A stretch of DNA of 28,554 nt from Davidsoniella eucalypti (GCA_004009845.1 RMBW01000209.1:1-28554); one strand, 5' to 3'. Positions 9,369 to 21,400 are shown, counted from the stretch's first letter. The notes: generated by a model not told the origin, from the sequence alone. Program-made: numbers and translations.

Positions 9369-9745
9369 GTTTTCTTTTCTTGCCGCTGGGCTAACAAATC
9401 TCACACCACAATATTACAACACAGATAATATGTAATGATAGCTGTCATAACAAAACACCAGCCACTTACATCGCTTTTTTTCTTTTTTTTTCCCTTTCTT
9501 CGTGTTCTCTAACGCCATACAATATTGATAATATAGCCCAACTTAAAAGTCCGCCGTAGCCTTTTGTTTGTCTCCAGAAGGGTCCTTTCCGTTGAAATCG
9601 AGGACCTTGTTATATTGTCTTCTTATTTCTCATTGCACAAAAGATCGGAGATGGATAAGTATTTGCATTTATATTCGAATCGTCAAAGCCAGCCATTCTT
9701 TCTCTTTTCACTTTCTTTTTAAAATATCATTTTTCTCCATGATAG

Positions 9746-9757
9746 CCCCCCCCCCCC
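9746..9757. repeat. Poly-C run of 12
   Basis: Twelve consecutive C on the plus strand, followed by a TCCTCTCTCT tract. A likely site of length error or variation. Confidence -1.
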
Positions 9758-10100
9758 TCCTCTCTCTACGGCGCTAGTATCCCAAAGACAGAGTAGCTGA
9801 CAAGCCAACCTGTTGACTTGCTAACAACAGCACTGTATATGTAGCAGATCAACTGCGGAAAGGATAGAAAAACGCCATTGACGGTGGGTGGGTGTAGAGT
9901 CCAGGGATGTGGCAGAACAAGCCCAGGGCTAAGGGATCAAGCGCTCTTTAGACCAGGTCTGATAAATTAATGTGCTAACAAGCTAAACTAGCCAGTTTGC
10001 TCTGCCTTGCCTTGCAAAGAAACACTTTGCGAGGGCTGCCACAAATCTCACAGCGTTGTTGTGTGAACTGCCAGCCGACGTAGATCTTCTATCCACTGAC

Positions 10101-10390
10101 TACATAAGCATATCCAATGTACTTCGTAAGTACACTAGTATCACATATACTATAAGTGGACAGTATGGCTATCTCTCGCACTGTTTCTTCCTCTCAGTAG
10201 ATGATCTATGTACGGCTCTACATCTTCCATCGTGAGGTGGTAATTCAGCCCAACTTAAGGCAAAGTACTTTCGTAGCGTGATCTTCCGAGCTCGCAATTT
10301 TAAGGGATTTTGTGTTCAATCCACCTATGTTCTATCGTCATGGATCTGAGGGGCTTTTTCTCTGTGAACTTGAGATTTTAAAAAAAAAAA

Positions 10391-10428
<38 letters not shown>

Positions 10429-10680
10429 GTGCTGTACCGGGTCTTCACGGAACATAACTGGCAGATTGTCCTCTTTTGCTTTTGGACCTTTATTATATTT
10501 CTTTTTTTTTTTTAAACTCTGATTTGACATATAGTAAAGACGGGATCATTGGGGAAAATAGAGAGGGGGTTAATAGTAATTTGGAATTAAGGCAACCTTA
10601 GGTATGGAGCATCAGAGAAAAGTTTTTTGACAAGGGAAAAAAAAATTACTATTGAGTCCCCATCGGGAAAGCCTAGCCAT
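10101..10680. other. No gene seen; stem-loop and A/TA tract
   Basis: A perfect 7-bp stem with a 3-base loop (TGTACTT, CGT, AAGTACA) lies at 10118-10134. From 10260 to 10380 there are weak Pol III-like boxes upstream of the poly-A/TA tract, listed as a finding. No coding frame is convincing. Confidence -1.
10378..10425. repeat. Poly-A run followed by (TA)16
   Basis: A run of 14 A at 10378-10391 is followed by TTTA and then a perfect TA dinucleotide tract at about 10394-10425. It is the longest microsatellite in the window. Confidence -1.
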
Positions 10681-12100
10681 AGATGGAAAAACAGGCCAGG
10701 ACAAAAAAGAACACATCCTTTCTATTAATATTAGCTAGTTCTTTGGTTTATTTATCTTTATTCTTCTCTCCTCTCCCCCAGTTTACTCATTCAAGCCCCC
10801 TTGTGAGTATATTTTGCCTGCTAGTTCAGCATAGAGCATATCTCTTAATTAACAGCGTAGATTCACAGTCAAGCCTTTTAAATTATATGCACTGATATGT
10901 AAAATACTCTGTCGGCTTACCGTCTAGGGTTTTGTCCTTCAAAGGTCCAATCCTGACTCGTACATTACATAGTACTTCACACAAAGAAAATCGGAAAAAG
11001 GCCTCCCTTGGTGAGGCTGAACGTCTGGTAGGGAAGCTAAGCCCAGTAGGCCTGTTAGTATGATGGTGGCTTTAGGGGGTAAACTATCACACTATGTATG
11101 TGTAATGATATGTACTAGTAAAGGTATCAGTGTCTATACAGATATGTCCATATACCATACAATGCTACCTTCTACATGACGATTCACTAGTCTACTGGAT
11201 ATTCCTGCTTAAAGTTTAATGTGCAACAATGGCCAAAAAACTTGACCCAAACATACCCATTAGGGACCATTCGCTTATGGTTACGCTCGTCCTTAGCCTG
11301 TTTGCCTTGTGTACTTCATGTCCTTAACCCTAATATCAGCGTGGGCTTTGATTTTCCATCTCACTAACTTCACTTACACATTTCGCCAATGGATTTCACA
11401 TACCTGTTATTGTTTGCTTTCTAAAGATTTGAAATAAGAAATATCACCATATTTTCACCTACATATACATTTAAACATAATATTGAGCAACTCCAATACT
11501 TAGCCACAATATTGAAATGTCACCTGGATGAAGACCATAGAGCATTGGCTTGTAAAATGATGGCATCTACTTGCCACTGTCTGCCCATAATAAGCTGACT
11601 TATAGACCCTCAAACTGGAGTACGATTTCTGATATGTATATTGTGTGTATATACTGATAAATTTACGCGGATGTTATCTGAAAACAAACCCACCCGACTT
11701 CAAAATTACACCTTTAAAACTATCCTGGTGATACGAGAACGCCGAGATACGGAACCTAGACTAGTGCAACTACTACGATTAGGATCGAATAGGTTCAAGA
11801 CTATGGCTTCTAGCTTAGAAATAGGCCTTTTCAACCTCTGTTTCCGCCTTTTGTTGCATCGCCTTTTTGCTGTATTTCCTTTTGTTCCATCCTCCTTATT
11901 CACCAGGCTTATTGTTCTCATGTTGTCTTTTCTTACTATATCACGCCCCATTATGACAGACTTGACAATTCGGCCGGAACTCTTGCCTCATTTTAGATTT
12001 TTCAATAGAATAGCAGATAAATCAAGATATATGGTGTTTTGTATATGGATCTTTTTGGGCTATCTTTCTACAAAGGTTTTACCTATAAGCGAGTAGAATC
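10681..12100. other. Gene-poor block with a 5S-like fragment and opposing open frames
   Basis: Apart from the 5S-like fragment, the only long frames are 11671-12096 on the plus strand (141 codons from ATG) and an antisense Lys/Arg-rich frame at 11706-11951. Neither has a motif I recognise and there is no splice or start context to prefer one, so neither is called as a gene. Confidence -1.
11017..11078 (+). ncRNA. 5S-rRNA-like fragment (pseudogene or 5S-derived SINE candidate)
   Basis: The segment reads CTGAAC, then GGAAGCTAAGC, then GGCCTGTTAGTA and GATGG in the order and approximate spacing of the internal promoter of 5S rRNA genes (A box AAGCTAAGC, then the C-box region GGTTAGTA..GATGG). 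Compared with canonical 5S, a dozen or so bases are missing between CTGAAC and GGAAG, and the C-box is degenerate. Complementary flanks (ACATTACATAGT near 10965, ACTATGTA near 11091) could form a terminal helix. It is too diverged to be a working gene. Many fungi carry dispersed 5S genes and relics. Confidence -1.
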
Positions 12101-13100
12101 GTGTGTGTACATGTAACCAATAGCTTGACAGTAGGGGAGGCCAATAAGGAGGGGATGACAAAGAAGTGATCATCAACGGGGCTCTAGCTACTATTCCTTG
12201 CTAGTTGCAGCTACTAGTGACAGACAGACAGTAGTCTTCTGAACAAACAATCTACTATTGCACTACCAGAGGACCATACACTAAATATTGACCAGGGGTG
12301 TGGTTGTAGCACCCAGGGCAAACATTGTTGACCTTGAGCGTCTTATTTTCTCGTCTTTATTTTGCTCACCTCTTGTTTTTTTTTCCCTTCTTTCTCTTTG
12401 GCCTAGATTATTCAGATAGTCTTTCATTGCTTTTTCCGTGGACTACGGAGACAACATATGACACGACATCGTGTAAACAAGACAAGAAGGGGGTAGCGCA
12501 AGTAGCAGCTGCAGTTACAGTTTGTCCCATCCACGCTTTGGATGAATATGAGGTCAACTGAAGTGCAGATGAAAACCGTCCGTGCCAAAAAAAACAAAGA
12601 AGAGGAGGAAATAAAGACTGTAAAAGAAAAGTCAGACCAGTAATTGTAACCATACGCTACTTACACAGCTTGCTGGCAATGTGCTCCTACTGATGTGACG
12701 CTAGGCAACCTTGCAAAAAAGCGCCATCACTATTTTGATGGCGGCTATATCATGACGTTGACTCCCTTTTTTTTTCTTTAGTCCCTTTGCCGTTGCCTCT
12801 GTACTGCTTTGATGGCTTTGTTCTTGAGTTATTGGACTCTCGAAGGCTGGCTTTCCGATATATCGACTGCTCCTCTCGCTCTTGATAGATCACGAGACCC
12901 AACTTGGTGTATGGTATCCTGGCCTTCTTTCGATCATCACGCCCCTGTAAATCAAAAGAGGTGGCTCGGTAGGGTATCTTTCACTCGCTTAAGATCTTGT
13001 GGGAGCAAAAGACCAAGCGATTCGATCTTTGGTATACATTTTCTCTTCGATTCTTGCTGTCAAAGTTTGGTTGAGTAGTTGGTTACAGAGTCCTTTCCCT
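12101..13100 (+). other. Candidate small ORF or exon at 12782-13078, unproven
   Basis: A strong 3' splice site pattern (GTTGAC, a nine-base T run, CTTTAG ending at 12781) precedes an open frame that continues to a TAG at 13076-13078. An ATG at 12812 would give 88 residues. Upstream, 12420-12560 is also open with coding-like codons. No similarity is recognised, no signal peptide is clear, and the opposite strand is partly open too. It may be an exon, a non-coding RNA or chance. Confidence -1.
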
Positions 13101-15350
13101 ACCAGTGTTCTCATAGTATATTGATACAGAAAGAGGAAACGGACAAGCCCCCAGTGATCTCCTGGCTAGTGGAGTGGTGGGCTGGAACTAGGGGAAGGAT
13201 GAGATGAGTATATATGTGTAAAGTAGCAAATAGAGGGAAATAGCAAGAGGACTAGTAGAACTTGGCTAGGAACTTTATCACTACTTCTATCGGTTCTGAA
13301 AGACCCCGTAGTCTTGCATGTTGTGCTTCATGAGTGAGACATTACATTGTTCGGTATATGTATAATACTCAATAGTACAGGTACAAACATATCGGTAGGC
13401 AAACATAACAACACCCTGGCGACGTATTTCCCGCTTGGCTGATATGATAGTCTGGATCTTTGATCATATAATGGTTTTGTATACTTGTCAAGTCAGTAAC
13501 TCCCTTGGTAAATAAGACATCATCTTTCGATATACAAGATAGACGAAAATAAGAAACGGAAACGATACATATCAGCCCATCCGAAATATAAAAAAATACA
13601 GACGAAAGACAGCATCTGTGCTTTGCAGCAGTCGACAGAGTGCATAGACATCTACAACAGTTATCCATTGCTACACTGTAATGCACTCAACAATAGTATG
13701 TGCATGCATTGATTATAGGACATATCCATCACATACATCAGAGTAGTAACAGAACGTGCTATGGTTGGATGCTGCACCAAGCACCGGAGTCATATTGTAC
13801 TGCGTCAAAGGTTCCCTAAGATAGAGTAGCAGTGGTGCTATACCAAGTGCCAAGTACGAAGTCAAAGACATTGCATATCTTGGGCCGTTGAAAGTTGAAA
13901 GCCAGTCGGGCAGAGTGGCAACGTCGATATAGCCTACTTCTATAGGGAATGGAGGACCGGCCCGACGATGGGTAGACGAGCGTGGTTGTAACGTCATGTT
14001 CCAAGTTTAATTTGTTTATATTGTGTCTGGTACAAGTTCTCGGCTAGGCCTATAAGCATATCACTCGAGGATATAGTTAGCAAGCACATTCTTTCGACTG
14101 CTGCTGCGAGAGTTGAGTCTTTCGGTGATGTTTGCTACATGACCTGCATAGAAATGAAGCCGTTCTAGTAGCTGCCTCTGTTGCTACTATAGTCTATAGT
14201 CTCTACCAACCTAGACGGCCACCATGTTACGTCTCATCTAAGTCGGCTATCCAAGAAAGGCAGTAGTTCATTCACTCTTCTATTCCTTCCTCCCACAACG
14301 ACCATTTAAAAACTCGAAGAACCAGCTATATTCATGGGGTGTTCGCTCGGCTGTTAAATTGGGAAACGTTTCTACTGGGCTATGAGGGTCGATTCTTCAG
14401 AAAACCCAGTAGCATAAATGCAGATAGTACTCGGTTAATAGTTGTAATGCCAGCATATTTCTAGCTAGTTTTGCCGCTCAACTCATATGAGCAACTGGAA
14501 TCATGGCATATTATGTGCATAGCACACGAAGAAATATAGATTCAAAATGAGAAAGAAGAAAAAGCAAATACCCGCACGATAACATAATATCACGTTTATT
14601 GCCGCTCTGGTTGGTTTTGGAGGTGTCAGACAATAGTTACAAAAGTGGCATGGACCACCTACAAGACTAGTCAAGTTAGACATGATCGGGATTTTGCGAT
14701 CTGCTCTACCGGTTAATATGGAAATCAAGAAAAAGGGAAAGAATGGATTCAAGATGAATAAGGCAAAAGGAAGCACGTTGAAAAAAAAGAAAGAAAAACC
14801 TGTTAATTATTATACTAGTGATACGACTAACATGCTCAACCGCTATATTACAGTATTTTACTAGCCTGGCTTGCTCCCTAACACTAATCAGAATGGTGTC
14901 TGTGCACTGCAAGGGCTTCTGCCAGGCAGCGCTCGTCGTCTCGCTACTCATTTGCGCCCTTCCTAGTAGCATTCCAGGCTATCGACAGTAGTAACTTGAG
15001 TCTGAATCAGGATTACTGTCCAAGACGGACCAGACTGTCTTGAACAGACCAAATCCTGTATTTGATACACATGTATCTTCTATGGTTACAACACCAACAA
15101 TTTCCATCGACAGAGAGATCAGGAACCTGACGATGTCTAGTGGTCTGGGTATATGTGAGCACCCTTGCCGTGCTCCGTGTCGTTCCTAGGGCAAGAAAGA
15201 AAACAAAAAACTGGAATATCAACCGTCAGTAGCATTTGGGGGAGAAAAGACCTGGAATGCCACATGGCACTGGCCCCCAGCCTACCAGCCACTTCAAGCT
15301 TTTTTTTTCTTCTTCTTCTTCTTCTTCCTCTTTCTTTTCGTTGTCCTTAT
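13101..15350 (-). other. Gene-poor block with two weak minus-strand coding islands
   Basis: 13997-13713 is an ATG-started 94-codon frame with one hydrophobic stretch (YAMSLTSYLALGIAPLLLYL). 14683-14571 begins with ATG and contains a C-x2-C-x2-C motif (CHFCNYC); a branch/acceptor-like pattern (CTAAC to TTGTAG) overlaps its start. Neither can be assigned to a family. The rest shows only short frames. Confidence -1.
15309..15327. repeat. CTT trinucleotide repeat
   Basis: About six CTT units follow a run of T. Flanking sequence is T/C-rich. Confidence -1.
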
Positions 15351-17300
15351 TGATTTACCCTAGTTGTTGACTACTATTAGGCAAAGCTCTTGTCTGCTGA
15401 ACTAGGCTAGGATGGCTGTCAAATTTCCTTGAAGTGGTCTTCAGCCGAACTAGGCACTTATAACCACAGTATACTGATAGCAGGAGAAAAGGCTGCCTAG
15501 GTCTGGGCTCAAAAGTAAGCAATTCTGTTGTCTCGATCAGGTCCAGGGTTTTTGTCATGAAGGCAACCAGCTTCTTCATCAGAGCATCGTGACAGTTTCT
15601 CTTCAAACAGGCCTCTCAGAGTACGACGGTTATTGTCCTGGGGTATCTCTATAAGATTTCTCATAACATTGTGCTGTGGTAGAATTCCTAGGAAGACATA
15701 TAGGATCCGGTTTAGACCGCAGCATGATCCAGTACTAGGTCCCGGCTGGACAACTTGACAAGTTTTGTCACCAGAAACGTCACAGCAACTCACTCTTTCT
15801 AATCTCTGTTTTGCTTTCTCTCTTTCTGTCCTGTCTACTACCAACCCTTCTACTGCTCTTGACTGGTTCGATGCTGCCCCCAAAGATAGTCTCAGGGCGT
15901 AGCATCGTCAATGGGCTCGTGTTTGTCTGGGCCATTCACCAGCTGCCTATATATCCGGTAACGATATTAAACTGGTCCAAAAAGGACTTCTGGCTTTTCC
16001 AGGAAACTATACGAATGTAGCATTTTGTCCTTTTCTGTGCCGTAGGGGTATGTTTTAGTTGGCTTTTTGGGCTATTCGGGCAAATAAGGGCCAATTCTTT
16101 ACTGCTACGATACAACATGTATAAAAGCATGTTCTGGCGTCATAATTCAGGTGTTTGCTTGCCATGATTTCTCTGACGGATGGAAAATCTTTGTCAATTC
16201 CATCTGTTTGTCTAGCTCGTCCGTTGTTCGGTGCCATAGCTCTAGTTTATTATAATGTGTATTTCGAGGGGGGGGTTCTAGAAGCGCCAGTTTGAACTCG
16301 GTCAGGTATCGACGACCCTACGTCTATAATGCTTGATCATGGACATCTTGTCTTGTACAGATACAGCCTTGAAATAAACAGAACCGGCAACCTATGTAGA
16401 TAATACGGAAACGGGACTCGCTTGCCCTGTCACTTAAACTATACAACAGATGACAAAACGTCGGCAGAAATAAAGAATACTATGCTAAACTGGGAAGAAC
16501 GGTCGCTTAGCATAGCCATCCCACCATATGCAAGTGGAAGTGCATACGTTAGGCGTGCCTTCGTGCACTGAAACCCGGTAGCTCGAGTTATCCTGGCGGG
16601 AGAAGCAATAGCGACAACCACGTCCTGCCTGGATAGAGTACGAGAGGGTTGTTAGTGTCATTAGATGATGCAAAGTACGATCAGATACAACGGGTGTTTA
16701 ATCATAGCGTATCGAGTCGTGACGAGCCGAGAGACACATCGGCTGTCGAATTGACGACTCTTTGCCTTCGTTTCTTCTTCTTCTTTTTTTTTTCTTATTA
16801 GATTCACTGCAATGAAATCGTCTCCAGACTTTGATCTAATCAGTCAAAATCTTTGTACTTGCTGCCGGCTTCCGCTCTGACAACAATAGCCATGGCATTT
16901 TGTAAACGGGGTACTTTTGCACATTGGCTTTGTTTCTGGTCTTTCTTTCGTCGATGGGGGACAGCAAGAGAAATAGAGAAATATACTCACATCTCTGTAT
17001 GGCTTTCTGGGTGGTCTGTGTTTGTAACCGAGCTATCTAATTCAGCCGAGAGGACGGCCTTCTACGCACCAACCTTCGTGTGGTCCATGTTCCTCTCTGC
17101 CCATGTCCATGCCCACATGTACTGCTTGACGAGTATATATATTTGTACCATAGTTATGCCTTTCATATATCTGATCTGACAAGTTCTCTTGTCTGCGACT
17201 ATAGTTATGCGTACGTTGAAACGCCACTTCCAAGCATTACTTATACGATATCATATGTTATTATAGGTGCCATTAATTCTTAATTTGTCACTATCGTTAT
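15351..17300. other. Gene-poor block holding the Cys-containing exon candidate
   Basis: Besides the candidate at 16485-16628, a short plus-strand frame from ATG at 15871 to 16020 (49 residues) follows a long C/T-rich tract, and a minus-strand 63-codon frame lies at 17042-17233. Both are weak. Homopolymers at 16266-16275 (G) and 16785-16795 (T) are noted. Confidence -1.
16485..16628 (-). other. Candidate terminal exon of a small Cys-containing protein
   Basis: On the minus strand, CACTAAC, a C/T-rich tract and CTATCCAG (ending at 16629) form a good 3' splice site. The frame after it reads 47 codons to a TAG, with four Cys (GCRYC near the front, VCTSTC later) and a WWDGY motif near the end. 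Without splicing, the same frame can start at an ATG at 16661 (58 residues), but its N-terminus is only a weak signal-peptide candidate. The first exon could not be placed with confidence. It could be a small secreted protein or a relic; no family is recognised. Confidence -1.
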
Positions 17301-18950
17301 TTACATAGCCTCGACAAGGGCATCAGAGCAATATACATTGTAAATATCAGACTCAATGTGTTGGTCCCTCATCTTCGTAGTCAGTGCCTTTTCTCGTGCA
17401 ATATGTCACCGTTGCTGTTTGCTATATCCCATGAATCCCTTATCCCCCGTCCATATCTTGTAGTTACACTTTACGGCCGGCCTTAGTATGGTTCTTTTTG
17501 CATCTCTGTTTAGTTAGTGAAAACCATGTAACCCACGTGTACTTGATACTCAAAAGCACCCATCTCGACAAACATCAAGCCAAGTTCTTTGATGGCCGCT
17601 CCTGCCACGGTCATATATGGTAATATTACCTAGATTTATATAGTAGCCTGAATCTAATCCCGAGTAGTATTACAGAAGCCGCCACCATTTCGATCGAGTA
17701 GCCACAATCCGTATGATGCTTCCCTGTCGGTAATACGCACCAGTAGAGGGAGGTGGAATGCTCAGACATACATCTCATTGGCTGTACGATTTTACGAATG
17801 GTTGGGTTTTCTTCTACCTGTAGTATTACACGCCCAAGCCAATTAAAGCATAAGATTAATTCTTAACGTCCTTGTCATAGGCGTGAACCATTCTCTCTCT
17901 CTACATATTATAGTCCGTCTCAAACGCATAATGGTTGCCAGGATATGTGCTAGAGGCTGTTTTGGCGGTATGGGTTGTTCTTCTCCGCGAAGGAGGCTGA
18001 GAACAAGAGCTGCTACTACCTTTTACCGGGCTATTGCGGGCCTTGGTCTGGACCGAGTGTCTTTGTCTCTTGTTTTGTTCGTGCAATACATGCATGTCTA
18101 TCACCCTTGAGATGCCAGTCCGCCAACCAGCCAATCAACGTCCCCTCAGTGTAGCAAGAATCCGGCGCCGTCCGAATATCTCCATGTCTTGAATGTCCCT
18201 GTGGCCAGGGCTGTATTACCATCTCACACAACAACAACAAACACAAGTCTCCACTGCTATGAGATTGATCATCTCCGTCTCTCTTTTCGATACATAGTAC
18301 GCTTATAGCGCCTTTGGTGGACTCTGCTACTATACTCTGGTTGTTCTTGCTTCTTTTTTGCTTCTTTTGGTCTTCTTGTACATATCTTCACTAGACTGTC
18401 CCAGGCCCTGCATGTCTACACTGTGTCGAAGGCCTTTGCGTTGTGTCTTTGACGTTCCGAAGCCGTGTCTTTCTTAGCACCCAAGCAAGCCTTCTTGCCT
18501 CCTCCGTTGTCGCATAACGCTTGTGATCTCACGTGCAGATATTTATCAGCAGCCAGGTACTCTAACTACTGTTCCTGATTGAGAATAAAGAAGCACTGAA
18601 ACAAGCAGGTCTTTGTGGACAAAGCGATAGCTATATTTCGGAGTAATATCGTCCAACCCAACACCCAAACAAACTCAAGGTAGCAATAATGGCACCTCCA
18701 AGCGCACTCTCTCCCTTGTTAGAATAGCCAGAAGCTGCTTTATCCTAGTCTCTCGATATAATCGCCCATTATTGCCTTGTCAGGCTATAGTACAGTTGCA
18801 TTGTTTGTGCTTGCTTTGAGATTTTGGCCATAGTTGTCATATTAATTCTCCATCGACACAGTTGGACTACTCTGTAACTCTCAATGACATAATATCCGTA
18901 CGTAGTTATAAGCCTACAAATTTGCGTACGATGCTATAGGGTTAGGGTCT
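17301..18950. other. No gene seen
   Basis: Frames of 65-77 codons occur on both strands at 17883-18246 but overlap each other in opposite directions and have no start or splice context. A short GGGTTAGGG string at about 18938-18946 is too brief to be an interstitial telomere. Confidence -1.
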
Positions 18951-21400
18951 TATTCAATCAACATCCTTTTTTTTTTTTCGGCGTATTGCAACCGTCCAGG
19001 CGGTCTCCTTTTAGAACATGACAAAAGGTCTTCCTCAATAACATAAAGATCCGAGCTTCTGCGAATATTAGGTTATCGCAAGTTCCGCCGTTAGTTGCAA
19101 AACCACAGCTAGGATTAACACAATCGAGGCTTGTGCTGTCAAAGGAGACGAACATTGTAGGCGTCTCGTCTGGTAGTAACAGACCAAAACTAAACTACCT
19201 ACATGCCCGTCTATTTAATTTGAGTTCGGCTTTCCTTGCTATCTATCATGCAAGTAAAGAAGGCACCTTTCGTCTCTGTATGATCACGTCAAACGAAGTC
19301 AACTCGTGAGGTAATGTATGTGATTGAGATAATAAGAGAAGTATCCCTGCATAGTAAGTTTCCTATCTTTTTTTTTCTTTTAATTTGTTTTTATCAAGAT
19401 GGAAATGGAAGCTCTTGATAGCTATGTAGCACCTCGGTATCCTAAAATACACAGCCCTGAACTAATACTAGTATACAGTGTAAGGTGAAGGACCACCTGC
19501 TTCTCAACAGCGACAGGCCACTGAGATACAGAACATTTGCTATGGTTTCGTTATATGCTATTCCTTCTGCAGAACTTCGTGAGTGGAGAGGCTGCCCGAA
19601 CCCTCAGACTTCAGTAGTAGTTTTGCTCCAGTTGAACTTAAACCAACTACCTCATGCGAGGTCGGCCAGACCATCCTTAGGGTTAAATAAGGCTGTTGAT
19701 CGATGCCTTGTCTTGACGAAGCTACGTTGGATGTTCTAAGACAACCTTTGGCGTCGTATGATCTTCATAATTTAGGTAGACGTTAAATATAATCAAATCA
19801 ACCCAAACTGTCCATGGCTGGCCAATGGCTAAAATGACCATTATTGGTCTAGACAGGCGGCTTGATATAGAGCTGCCACGTATCTGGAAAAAAGAGCCTT
19901 GATCTGATCGTACAATAATTTTCAGTACTACACTGCTATTACTCTATCACAACACCAGAAGTGTGAGGCTGCCTATAGTACGTGGTCAAGGCCTGTAGGA
20001 TGGGCCTTTGGGCATCAGGATAAGTCAACAAAAAAACGATGTATGCAAATCTTGATAGGCTAGAGAACAAGGCCTTTGTTGCCGTTGTTTCTTACCCCCA
20101 TAAATGCACATGTGCGTATCTGCAGTATATGCAGAATGGTGCCGGCCCAAATCTTCGAGAGGGCAAGGGTTTCCTCCGCCTGGGTAGACATGTCCCACAG
20201 GTTTGTTTTGATTAGAGCATGCATCGCCAGCTCAGCAATATTGATATAAACAACAGCCAAGTGAGCCACAGCACTCACATGTAAGGCATCGATGCGCTCA
20301 TAAGACGGGATACTTGATTCGGACTGACCTGTAGTTGGGTTAAAGAAGGGTGTCTGGACATCAGCAAATGTCCGGTTGATAAGTTATATACTCATATAAT
20401 CCAGCTATCTATGAGTCGGTGTACGAAAATGGCTATATTAAGAATGACCCTTTCATAGCATTGTAGAGTATTTGGGATAAAGTTTCAATATCGTGATGCT
20501 ATGCTTGATTCAGGAGAACTTTGGCGTGGGGATCTATCTCTGTTGGCCCGGATAGGTAAAATAAGCTTACCTCCTGATAAATGTAGGCTAGGTGACCATT
20601 AACAATAAGAATGTATAAGTATTAAGATGTTACGACCACTAAATATTGCCTAATCCGGAAAACATGCCGATCATGCGTGGTTAGATGCTAGGTAACTGTG
20701 GTGTTGGGTTGGGATAGAAGAACACCCATGAATAGAAAAGTACTTGATATCACTGAGCACTAGATGGCCCGGATGAAGATGACAAACGACTTCAGATCAA
20801 ACATTCTGCAGAAACTCGGCCGTACTTTTCCCCGTGGATTGCCAGCAAACACGCACAAAACTAGGCAAATACTGCAAAGTTTACTGATAAAACGCCGGTA
20901 ATCTATTGATATAGTTCTATGCGCTCCGGTAGCCATACGACCCAATGACGTAAGTTTCAACTCATGGCGAGTATTTGTTGGCTCCCCACGCTTTCTTGCT
21001 TTGTTTTCTTTTCTCCTTCTATACTTATCTAAGTCGTTTTCACGAGGAATACATACACAAACAAGAGAGGCTCTGGCCAGAATCTGGTACTGTAGTCCAT
21101 GGGGATATGAGAACAATGAGCGTTTTGGATCGGCTGGAGTGTTTGGGAACTACTTTCTTTTTTTGCAGGGAGTACTAGATATGTGTTTTCATCACTAGGT
21201 GATGGTATTGATAGAAGACCTTCTGGATTACTACTGTCTGAGCTCGTGAAGTAGATACACAGGCATGATGTTTTAATATTAAGAACAAAGAAGCATGGGC
21301 CACTGGTAGGTTTGAATCGGTTAAAATATAGTGGGGAGCTCGAAGAAAACAACTACATGGTGGATCTGGTGGGTGTTAGTTGTGATATCATTGACCTGAT
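18951..21400 (-). other. Block with minus-strand coding islands, possible multi-exon gene or relic
   Basis: Contains the strong 20096-20353 island (separate entry). A Cys-containing frame lies at 19194-18958 (DCVNPSCGF, then TNGGTC). An open stretch at 21352-21029 follows CTAAC and a TGTAG acceptor and ends near a GTATGT donor. All are on the minus strand and could be exons of one or more genes, but I could not join them into a continuous reading. Confidence -1.
20096..20353 (-). other. Coding-like internal exon, 86 codons, unknown family
   Basis: The open frame runs from a possible acceptor (GTCCAG, ending at 20354; alternative ACTACAG 27 nt later) to a GTAAGA donor at 20095. Codon usage looks like a real gene, with ordinary amino-acid composition and two amphipathic or hydrophobic helices (LAVVYINIAELAMHALI and LALSKIWAGTILHILQI). 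Two downstream acceptors fit in phase 0: one at 19993 gives an 18-codon final exon ending in TAA, the other at 20006 gives 11 codons ending in TAG. Upstream exons could not be assigned. It is either part of an unannotated multi-exon gene or a fairly young relic. Confidence -1.

Larger units (their letters stand above)
8601..10100. other. No gene seen; simple repeats
   Basis: Only low-complexity features were found, including poly-T/C stretches around 9475-9500 and 9700-9735. Open frames are short and compositional. A tRNA A-box-like string near 9000-9018 has no matching T-arm. Confidence -1.

Noticed and set aside
15509..15883. 124-codon minus-strand frame
   Set aside because: Starts only from TTG, no motif, and the overlapping strands are also open.
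18936..18947. Telomere-like GGGTTAGGG
   Set aside because: Less than two units; expected by chance.
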